Below are positions 23,907-32,000 of a DNA stretch of 37,797 nucleotides, in pieces. Below the pieces are notes generated by a model. It had not been told where the DNA came from. It saw only the letters and a program-made list of their open reading frames with translations, and made no database searches. The position numbers were made by a program, and so were the translations under genes. The DNA comes from Kiritimatiellia bacterium. GTDB taxonomy: Bacteria; Verrucomicrobiota; Kiritimatiellia; RFP12; UBA1067. Positions within the stretch are counted from its first letter, which is position 1. The number at the start of each line of letters is the position of its first letter. The stretch lies in the NCBI GenBank assembly GCA_017563185.1, contig JAFXIL010000173.1, positions 1-37,797 of the forward strand, given 5' to 3'.

Positions 23907-25274
23907 TCATCCAATCGTCCAGCCGTGGCGCACGTGCGGACGCAGAAGCGCGTTCGCGGCCTCGGAGTTGTCGAATTGGCCCTTCGCCTGGTTCCACACG
24001 AGGCGGCCCGGAACGCGCTGCGAGATTGCGCCCAGCAGCACCATTTCCGTGAGCGGCACCGAGTGGTCGTAGTCGGAGAACGGACGCGCCCCGCCGCGCA
24101 CGGCCTCGGCGAACTCCCAGTGGTGCCCCCTCACTCGCGGAATGGACTGCGGAATGTCGCGCGTCGCGGGGTTGTTCTGGTGGCGCACGAACTTCTCGTT
24201 GCCGTTCATCTTGACCTGGCCGTTCCACCAGATGCCCTTCTCGCCCACGATCGTGGTGCCGCCCATCCTCTCAAACCTGCCGTGGGAGAGCCTGCGGCTT
24301 GTCTCGGGATCGGGCGCCGTGTTGCCGTCGTACCAGTAGATCGCGATGGGATCCTTCTGCTTCGCGCTGCGCACGAGGATCTTCACGGTCGTCGCGCAGG
24401 GATACGTCTCGGAGAACGTCTGCGTGGTCTTGATCGTCTCCACGCTGATCGTCTCGCGCATGTCGAGCCCGCGCCAGAAGAAGCTCATCGCGTGGCAGCC
24501 GATGTCGCCGAGCGCGCCCGTGCCGAAGTCAAACCAGCCGCGCCACTTGAAACCATGGTAGACGCCGCTCTTGAACGGGCGCGCTGGAGCCACGCCGAGC
24601 CACTTGTCCCAGTCGAGATTCGGGGGAACGACGTCGCTGCCCTCGGGCCTGTTGAGCCCCTGCGGCCAGATCGGACGGTCCGTCGTAACGTGAATCTCGC
24701 GGATGTCGCCGAACACGCCGCTCTGCAGTATCTCGATGCTGCGGCGCTGGCCGTCGGAGCCGTTGCCGTTGTTGCCCATCTGCGTCACCACGCCGCACGC
24801 CTTCGCCACGTCGCGGAAACGCTCGGCCTCCCACCATGTGCGCACGAGCGGCTTCTCAACGTACACGTGGAAGCCGCGCTCCATCGCCGCGATTGCGCAG
24901 ATGGCGTGCATGTGGTCGGGAATGGAGACGACCACCGCGTCGAGGTCCTGCTCCTTGTCGAGCATCTCGCGCCAGTCCTGGTAGCAGTGGACGTTCGGCC
25001 ACTTTTCCTGGAGCCATCTCTTCGCGCCGTTGAGGTGGTTGAGGTCGACGTCGCATATCGCCTGAATGCATTCGCCAAGGTTGAAGAACTCGTGCAGGTT
25101 TGCGTCGCCACGTCCGCCGGCGCCGATAAAGCCCATGCGGATCTTCTCGCCCGCCTTGCGCATGTGCGCCTTTCTGATCACGGCAACAGGCTGCGCCCCG
25201 CCCAGGCTGCCGCACATTCCAGCGGCTGCGGCGAATGCGCCTGCGCCAATGAACTCTCTTCTGCTCAGGTCCAT
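23907..25274 (-). CDS. Tat-exported Gfo/Idh/MocA-family oxidoreductase (2)
   Basis: A second periplasmic sugar dehydrogenase, 455 residues, from a different subfamily than the one at 19842. It has the twin-arginine signal LSRREFIGAGAF, the dinucleotide motif GFIGAGGRG (48-56), VYVEKPL (138-144) and the downstream blocks QMGNNGNGSDGQRR and GTGALGDIGCHAMSFFW, typical of the PVC/Bacteroidetes group of exported members. ATG at 25274 has AAGGAG seven bases upstream. It sits between a secreted alpha/alpha-toroid protein and the SurA-like gene. Substrate unknown; glycoside or glycosaminoglycan derivatives are plausible only by analogy. Confidence 0.88.
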   Translation of the reverse strand: MDLSRREFIGAGAFAAAAGMCGSLGGAQPVAVIRKAHMRKAGEKIRMGFIGAGGRGDANLHEFFNLGECIQAICDVDLNHLNGAKRWLQEKWPNVHCYQDWREMLDKEQDLDAVVVSIPDHMHAICAIAAMERGFHVYVEKPLVRTWWEAERFRDVAKACGVVTQMGNNGNGSDGQRRSIEILQSGVFGDIREIHVTTDRPIWPQGLNRPEGSDVVPPNLDWDKWLGVAPARPFKSGVYHGFKWRGWFDFGTGALGDIGCHAMSFFWRGLDMRETISVETIKTTQTFSETYPCATTVKILVRSAKQKDPIAIYWYDGNTAPDPETSRRLSHGRFERMGGTTIVGEKGIWWNGQVKMNGNEKFVRHQNNPATRDIPQSIPRVRGHHWEFAEAVRGGARPFSDYDHSVPLTEMVLLGAISQRVPGRLVWNQAKGQFDNSEAANALLRPHVRHGWTIG

Positions 25275-25306
25275 GGTGTTGCTCCTTGCCTTCTGATCGT
25301 CTGATT

Positions 25307-26383
25307 CTACTCGCACATCGAGAGCGCCAGCACGGCAAACGCGGTCGCCAGCATGGGATCGCCCTCCCAGAAACGGTTGTTGTCGTTCACCCAGCTGCCG
25401 TCGGAGCGCTGCAGCGAGATCAGCTTGGCGGCGAGCTCGGCCTTCCAACGCACCCTGCGTCCGTCGGGCTGAACAATCTCGTCAACGCCGGCCGCGGCAA
25501 GGGCGCGGGAGAGGATGTCGTAGTAGTAGTAGAGGCCCTGGTTGCCCATGCCGGGATTTTCGTCCACCGTCCAGAAACGCGAGCAGTACTCGAGCGCGCT
25601 CTTCACGCGAGGATCGGCGCGCGTGAGCTTCGCGTGGCACATCGAGAGAACGGCCGCGTAGCTCATGGAGCCGTATGCGCGCAGCTGAACGCGTCCCGTG
25701 CTGTTGGTGGAGGTGCCGGCCTGCGGCGTGCGTTCGTTGTACGCGGCGCCGCCAGCGCGCTCGCCGGAAGTCTCCTGGAGATGCGTCACGAACTTGAGCG
25801 CCTGCTCCCAGTTGAGGTCGGCGCGGGCCTGTCCCTTCGGGCGCATGTCCTCCACGCTCTCCGTGCGGCGCATCGCGTCCATCGCGTACGAGGTGTTGGA
25901 TAGGTCGGCGTAGCGGCGGCGCGAAACGCGGTCGTACCCGAAACCGCCAGCCATCGTGTCGTCGCCTGTGAGCTGGCTGCCCGCAATGTACGTGCGAGCG
26001 TCGAGAATCGCCTTCGTCGGCGCAAGGCCGCTTTCGAAGAGCGCGCTCACGCACACGCTCGTGTTGTAGTTTCCAAGTCCAGAGCCGCCGCGGCCAGGCT
26101 TGGGCACGTAGAAGCCGCCGTCTGGACGCTGCGTGCCGAGAACGAACGCGGCCGCCTTCTTCGCGCTTTCGCTGCGGCCTTCGCCGCCGCGAACAAGCGC
26201 CCAGAGCGGCAGGGCCGTGAGCGCGGGCATCTGCGCGTCGCTGAAGTGCCCGTCTTCGGCCTGCCGCGCCTTGAGGTACTTCACTCCCTTCGCCACGGCC
26301 TGGGCAACGCCGTCTTCCGCAGCGCATGCCGCCGCGCAGAACGCGGCCGCGGCAACCGCCACCACAAGTCTAGAAGCCTTCAT
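25307..26383 (-). CDS. secreted prenyltransferase/squalene-oxidase-repeat protein
   Basis: A 358-residue exported protein (signal peptide MKASRLVVAV...CAA) built of alpha/alpha-toroid repeats of the terpene cyclase/protein prenyltransferase superfamily. Repeat signatures recur: ARQAEDGHFSD, TQRPDGGFYV and LQRSDGSWVND, each following a helix. The catalytic DxDD of squalene-hopene cyclases was not found, so it is probably a binding or scaffold protein of the envelope. Such secreted repeat proteins are common in PVC genomes with unknown role. ATG at 26383 overlaps the Nif3-family stop (ATGA) and has AAGGAG eight bases upstream. The stop is TAG. Confidence 0.8.
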   Translation of the reverse strand: MKASRLVVAVAAAAFCAAACAAEDGVAQAVAKGVKYLKARQAEDGHFSDAQMPALTALPLWALVRGGEGRSESAKKAAAFVLGTQRPDGGFYVPKPGRGGSGLGNYNTSVCVSALFESGLAPTKAILDARTYIAGSQLTGDDTMAGGFGYDRVSRRRYADLSNTSYAMDAMRRTESVEDMRPKGQARADLNWEQALKFVTHLQETSGERAGGAAYNERTPQAGTSTNSTGRVQLRAYGSMSYAAVLSMCHAKLTRADPRVKSALEYCSRFWTVDENPGMGNQGLYYYYDILSRALAAAGVDEIVQPDGRRVRWKAELAAKLISLQRSDGSWVNDNNRFWEGDPMLATAFAVLALSMCE

Positions 26384-27087
26384 TCGCCCTTCTCCTTCTG
26401 CGCCGCCTGCGCATCCTCGTCGCGCGGGATGAACTGGGTGGACACCTTGAGCGCGCGCGGCATGGTCCTTGCGAGCGCCTTCACGCCGAAGGTCTCGGTC
26501 TGGTAGTGCCCTGCGCAAATCATCGGCATTCCCACGTTCTCGGCGGCGATCGTCTCGCCCCAGTCGGCCTCGCCCGTGATGAAGAGGTCGCAGCCGAGCT
26601 CCTTCGCGTCCACCGCGTGGCACCCGGCCCCGCCCGAGCACACGCCCACCTTCTTGCCGTTGGGAAGCGTGCCCGTCACGCCGATCGTCTCGCCGTGATA
26701 CACGAACGCGGGCTTGAGGTTCTTCAGCCCGAGGAAGCGGGCGAGTTCGTAGTTGTTGCCATACTTGTGGTTGGCGTCGAGAGGCAGATGCACCGCGTAG
26801 AGCGCGAGGTTGGCGTCCATCGCTGCCTTCACCACATTGTACACGCCGCCGGTCAGGCGCTGAATGCCGCCGCCCCACGAGATGCCGTGGTGAACGACGA
26901 GGAGCTGCGCGCCAGCCGCCGCAGCAGCCTTCACGGTGCGCACGCTCGCATCCACGCCGAAGGCCACCTTGTCCACGCGCCCGCCCTCGCGGGCGATCTG
27001 CAGGCCGTTGTTGGAGACGTCGGAGAACGCGCGCACGTCGAGCGCGGCGTCAAGCCAGTCCACAATGCTCTTCAGCGAGGCGCTCAT
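26380..27087 (-). CDS. Nif3/YbgI-family dinuclear metal-binding protein
   Basis: A 235-residue member of the Nif3-like family, often annotated GTP cyclohydrolase 1 type 2 without firm proof. Metal-ligand motifs are present: VVHHGISW (His66, His67), HLPLDAN (His100, Asp104) and GHYQTE (His194, Glu198). ITGEADW is also typical. Its start overlaps the acyl-CoA ligase stop (ATGA) and its stop overlaps the start of the toroid protein, so it is coupled on both sides. No insertion domain is present. Function is a metal-dependent hydrolase or chaperone; not settled for the family. Confidence 0.9.
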   Translation of the reverse strand: MSASLKSIVDWLDAALDVRAFSDVSNNGLQIAREGGRVDKVAFGVDASVRTVKAAAAAGAQLLVVHHGISWGGGIQRLTGGVYNVVKAAMDANLALYAVHLPLDANHKYGNNYELARFLGLKNLKPAFVYHGETIGVTGTLPNGKKVGVCSGGAGCHAVDAKELGCDLFITGEADWGETIAAENVGMPMICAGHYQTETFGVKALARTMPRALKVSTQFIPRDEDAQAAQKEKGE

Positions 27088-28769
27088 TCGTCAAGCGTCC
27101 CCTTGTAGGCAACTCGCCTCACCTTCTGGATGGACGTGCGCTGGAGCGGATCCTTCGCCACCACCACCTTGCGCACGCGCTTGTAGTCCGCGAGGTCCTG
27201 GCACTGCGCGTGCACCTTGTCCTGCGCGATCTTCACGGCGTCCTCCCAGGCCACGTCCTTGCCGCCGTTGCGGGCCTTCAGCAGGTCCATGTTGGGATGC
27301 ACCACGCATCCCACCTTCTCGCCCAGCACTCCGCCGGAGGTGTATCCCACCACCACGCAATCGCTCACCACCGGATCGGCGCCGATGCGGTTCTCAACCT
27401 CCTCGGGGTAGATGTTCTTGCCCTCGCGGTTGACGATGAGCGCCTTCTTGCGTCCGCAGATGGAGATGAGCCCGTCCTCGTCGATCCTGGCAAGGTCGCC
27501 CGTCTTGAACCACTCGCCGTCGAACGCCTCCTTCGTGGCCTCATCGTTCTTCCAGTAGCCCTTCATCGTGATCGGGCCCTTCACCTGAAGCTCGCCCACG
27601 CCGTTCTCGTTCTTGTCCGCCAGGCGCACTTCGATGTTGGTGAGCTTCTGCCCGATGGTGCCTATTCTCGCGCACTTCGGGCCGGCGATCGAGACGACGG
27701 GCGAGCATTCGGTGAGGCCATAGCCCTCCAACACCGTTATGCCGAGGCGCTTGTAGCCCTGAAGCACATGCAGAGGACACGGCGCGCCGCCCACTATCAT
27801 GAACCTCAGCCTTCCGCCCAGGCTGGCCACGATGCGCCGCTTCACGAAGCAGCCAAGCCCGACGCACATGAGGAAGCGCGCCGCGCGGGAAGCCTTGATG
27901 GAGGCGTCGATCTTGTCGAACATCTTCTCCGCGAGAAGCGGCACGCTCATCACCACGGACGGCGCCAGCAGCTTCACGTCCTCGCCAATCGTGTATAGCG
28001 AACGCACGAACATCATCGTGCATCCTCTGAAGAGGCCCAGCACGAAGTTTGTGCAGAACGAGAACGCATGGAAGAGCGGCAGCACCACAAGAAGCGAGTC
28101 GGAGGAGTCCACTCTCTCGCCGAACGCCTCAAGGCCGCCATCTATGTCCGCTATGAAGTTGCCGTGCGTGAGCATGGCGCCCTTCGGACGGCCGGTCGTG
28201 CCGGAGGTGTAGATGACGGAGGCGACGTCCTCCTCGCGCGCCACGTTGGCGGCGTACCAGGCATCTGGCCCCTCGGAGCGCGCCGTGACGGCAGGATCAG
28301 ACTTTATCGCCTCGTAGTCGCACACAGCCACGCCGCCTATCGGATCGAGGCAGACATCGGCGCCGTCCGTGAGCACCACGGCCCGCAGGTCCGGCAGGTC
28401 CGGCGCGATCGCCTTCATCATCTCGAGATGGGACTTGTCGGTGGTGACCACCGCCGCACGGGAGTCACGCAGGATGTACGCCACCTCGTCGTTGTGAAGC
28501 TTCGGATCTATCGGCACCACGGCCACCCCCGCGCCGCTGCAGGCGAGATACGCCTCCATCCACTCGGGGGTGTTGGGCAGCATGATGGCCACGGCCTCTT
28601 CACGCGGACGCAGCGCGAACGCGGGGCCGTACGCCTCGGCAACTGCGCGCACACCAGAGAGGAACTCGGCCCACGTGCGCGTGTGCCATTCTTTGCAGCG
28701 ACAGTACTTAAGCGCCGCGGAATGCGGCGTTTCCTTCGCCAATTTTTCAAGGCAAGAGCGAATTGTCAT
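27084..28769 (-). CDS. long-chain fatty-acid-CoA ligase (AMP-binding)
   Basis: Adenylate-forming enzyme of 561 residues that activates a carboxylic acid, likely a long-chain fatty acid, to its CoA or ACP thioester. The P-loop YTSGTTGRPKGAML begins at residue 187, EGYGLTECSP at 348, FKTGDLARIDEDG at 421, the hinge GRKKALIVNREGKNIYP at 439 and a probable catalytic Lys549 in RTSIQKVRR. ATG at 28769 has TAGGAG six bases upstream. It is first in a run with the Nif3, toroid, oxidoreductase, surA-like and rsmA genes, driven by a clear promoter. Chain length and acceptor cannot be read from the sequence. Confidence 0.9.
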   Translation of the reverse strand: MTIRSCLEKLAKETPHSAALKYCRCKEWHTRTWAEFLSGVRAVAEAYGPAFALRPREEAVAIMLPNTPEWMEAYLACSGAGVAVVPIDPKLHNDEVAYILRDSRAAVVTTDKSHLEMMKAIAPDLPDLRAVVLTDGADVCLDPIGGVAVCDYEAIKSDPAVTARSEGPDAWYAANVAREEDVASVIYTSGTTGRPKGAMLTHGNFIADIDGGLEAFGERVDSSDSLLVVLPLFHAFSFCTNFVLGLFRGCTMMFVRSLYTIGEDVKLLAPSVVMSVPLLAEKMFDKIDASIKASRAARFLMCVGLGCFVKRRIVASLGGRLRFMIVGGAPCPLHVLQGYKRLGITVLEGYGLTECSPVVSIAGPKCARIGTIGQKLTNIEVRLADKNENGVGELQVKGPITMKGYWKNDEATKEAFDGEWFKTGDLARIDEDGLISICGRKKALIVNREGKNIYPEEVENRIGADPVVSDCVVVGYTSGGVLGEKVGCVVHPNMDLLKARNGGKDVAWEDAVKIAQDKVHAQCQDLADYKRVRKVVVAKDPLQRTSIQKVRRVAYKGTLDE

Positions 28770-28794
28770 TATATGCTCCTATTCGACGCGAAAT

Positions 28795-28823
28795 AATATA
28801 TCATAATTCCTCCGATGACTCAA
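28795..28823 (-). promoter_or_regulatory. promoter of the acyl-CoA ligase operon
   Basis: On the minus strand: TTGAGT at 28823-28818, a 17-base spacer ending in TGA, and TATATT at 28800-28795. Predicted transcription start is about 28788, giving a 19-base leader that contains TAGGAG. Confidence 0.68.
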
Positions 28824-28843
28824 TGGCGATTTACCTGTTTGGA

Positions 28844-28923
28844 GATGTCGGGAATGTTGCCAGTATCCAGTTCCAATGCCCAATTGACAATATTGGCATT
28901 GGAACTGGCAACACTTCCACATC
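28844..28923. repeat. 80-bp imperfect inverted repeat between the macroglobulin and acyl-CoA ligase genes
   Basis: The core is a perfect 14-base stem: CCAGTTCCAATGCC (28867-28880) pairs with its complement at 28895-28908 around a 14-base loop. The similarity goes on outward (GATGT at both ends and GTTGCCAG at 28856-28863 against CTGGCAAC at 28905-28912). The left arm has seven extra bases that duplicate CCAG. A further GGCAACATTC lies at 28954-28963. There is no T-run after the hairpin, so a classical terminator for the macroglobulin gene is doubtful. It may be a MITE-like palindromic element. The rest of the 235-base gap holds only the promoter at 28795-28823. Confidence 0.75.
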
Positions 28924-29004
28924 ATGACCACCGCAGCCTCGGCGAAAGAGGTTGGCAACATTCAAAGCCGCCACGCAGCCACCCGCCAAGCACTAATCAA
29001 GGCG

Positions 29005-32000
29005 CTAATTCTCAACCTTGATGCGCTTTGGCGCGGACAGGGCATGGATGTCGGGCGCGTACATCGCCTCGACGGCGGGCCCGGGCATCACGAAGTCGCC
29101 TGCCGTCACCACGCGCAGAGGGTAGAGGAAGCGCACGCTCTTTCCGGCGGCAAGATGGAACTTCTTGGAGAACACGAGCATGCGGTCGTCGCGTGCGTCG
29201 CTGCGCATCACCCAGTCGTCGTCGTAGTCCTTGGCCCAGCTGTACAGGCTAGGGTCGACGCCGCCATGCACCGGTTCAAACGCCGCCGGAAAGAGATCCT
29301 GCACCACAAGGTCGCTGAAGGTGCGTGCCATGGGCGCTGTGAGCGTGATCTCGGCCAGCAGCAGGTCGCCGCGCGAGAGCTTCTCCATGCTCGCGGGAAG
29401 GCCCTCCGGCGTAAGAAAGCGCCTAGATATCTGTATCTGGCTCGTCTCGTTGGTGACAATCGTCGCGTCGGGCAGGTCTATCGTGCGCCATGTGAGCCAC
29501 GCGCTGCCTTCGCCGCGGTTCTCCACAGCCACTTCGCCGCCACCGCGTATGGTCTCGTGCCGTCCCACAGCGAGCGCCTTCTCGCCGTCCGCCCCCTTCA
29601 TCACGAGCTTCGGCACGCTGTCCTTCACAGGATGGTGGCGGTAGTATGCGCCAAGCGCCACGAGCGCATGGGCGTTCTCGCCGGTGGTACCCCAGCTAAA
29701 GCGATCCGGAACGCGTGTGGACTCCAGATACTTCACAAGCGGCGCCAGGCGCGCGTCGTCTGGATCGACCTCGAGAAGCGCAAGCATCGCAAAGGCGGCC
29801 TCCTTCACCGAGCCTGGCTGCGTGGCGGCGGCGCGCAGCAGCTCCGCCGCGCGCTCCCTGTCGCCAGAGACGGCGAACGCGCGGGCAAGCCGCGCACGGT
29901 CGAGCACGGCGAGGTTCCGGCGGTCGTCGTAGAGAACGAGCATGCGGTCCTGCGCGGGCTCTCCCGCGAGCGCGAGCGTGTGGCAGGCGTATGCCGAGAC
30001 GGAGCGGGTATTCTCAAGGCTCCATTTCTTCAAGAACTCCATCACACGCTTCTTCGCGGACGGCGCGAGCGCGGCGCCGCCCTTCTCCGCCTCCACGAGG
30101 AAGTGCGCCGCGTAGAGCGACACCTCGCGGTCCCATGGCGCATAGTTGCAGTCGGGCCACATCACGAAGTCTCTCTCGCGTATCATGGATGCCACGCGTT
30201 TCACACCCGCCGCCACGTAGTCGCCGCGCTTCGCAAGCCTGCCATTCTTCCCGTCCACCGCAATGCGGTTGAGGAACCCGCCGGCCGCCACAAGCGGGAA
30301 GATGCGCGACGACGTCTGCTCCAGGCATCCGTGCGGATATTCCGCGAGGAACTCGAGCGCTCCCACAAGCCGGGAAAGCGCGCTAGCACCAGGCGTGAAC
30401 TGCCTCACCGCAGCCTCGGGAACGATGCCCGCCTTGTCCACGGGGAATGCCTTCGCCTCACCGGGATTGAGAATGAGCGTCCCGCTCCGCTCGCGGCTCG
30501 CCACGGCTGGGCGCACCGGCAGCAGGATAGTCTGCTCGTGCTTCTCGCCGCATCCTTCGCTTCTGAAGACGATCCTCGCCTCGCCCGGCGCGCCGACGGC
30601 CCTCGCGCGCACGGTGCGCGTGACGGACGCTCCGTCCGCCAGCTTCTCCACACCCTCTTTCGCGCCTTCGCACGCCACTCCAGAGCTCGCCTCGACTTTC
30701 CACTTCGCCTCGCCCGCCGCACCGCTGCGGTTGGCGAGCGTCACGGTGACGTCGAACGAATCGCCGGGCGCCGCAAAGCGTGGCGCGTCGCTCTGCATCA
30801 CGAGCTTCGGCGTCACCTTCTGGCGCACGTCGCCCGCGCCTGTGGCCTTGGCGGAAAGCGCCACCGCGGCCACTCGAACTTCACCCACGAACTCGGGCAG
30901 CTCGAAAACGGCACGCCCAACTCCGTTCGTGAGGGGCACGGCGGTCTGCCAGAAGGCGATGGTGCGGAAACGCCTGGTGGGAACGGGGCTCACCCTTCCA
31001 AGCATCTCGGCGCCCATGTCGCCACCAGTCTTGAAGCCGCGTGCCTTCGTGGGATCGCCGTCCCACACCGGCAGCAGATTGTCGAAGAGGTCGTAGAGCG
31101 GCAGACCGGCCGTGCGAAGACGCGCGAAGAAGTCCACGGGCTTCAGCGCGTTCCATCCGGTGAGCAGGTGTATGCCTTCGTCCACCACCGTCACCACGGC
31201 CACCATGCCCGTCGCCGCCTGGCCGACCGCCGTCACGTCCGCCGTGAGCGTGCCGCCGCCGTCTTCGCCCACCTTGTAGGCGGTCTTCACCGCCACGGGG
31301 AACTCGTTCTCCCAGCGGCGGACGGCGAGCGCCGTGTAGCCATGGGCGCGCGCGGTCTGGCGGCGGCCGCCGTTCTCGGCGCTCTGCACCACGCTTATCG
31401 CAATGTCCAGGTTCGGAGCCCACGACCCGTCCACCTTGTCGAGCGAGATCTCCTGCGTGGGGCCTTCGAGCTTCAGGACGCGTTTCGAGACCACCCTGTC
31501 GCGCATCGTCGTTAGCAGCGCCCATCCGGCGAACGGCGACTTCACGAGAAGACGCGGCACGTCGCCGGGACGGTACACCTCCTTGTCGAGGGAGAGCGTC
31601 ACCTTGCTAGGATTGGAGAGCGGCGCGCGCACGGAATCGTCGCCGCGGCTTCCAAGCCAGAACGAGCAGCCGAAGCTTGCTCCGCTCGCCTCGTCGGTGA
31701 GCGTGAGCGCGTAGTCGCCGTCCAGCCGGAACGGAATCTCGAGCTCAACGTCGCCGTCCGCCTTCGTCTCGATCTCGGCAACTGGGCTCTTCTGCGGCAT
31801 GCGCACACGTTCGCAGTGCCATGTCGACCAGCCGCGGCCATCCTCCTTGCAGCTGTACACGCTCTCGACGCGGTCGAAGGCCACCTTGAGCCTCCTCGCC
31901 TCGGGAAGGCGCGTTCCATCAGGCCGTACGCACGCGACTTTAGTCTTCGCGAAGCCCTTGTCTGGAATGCGCACATTTCCTCCTATCGTGGTGCCGATGT

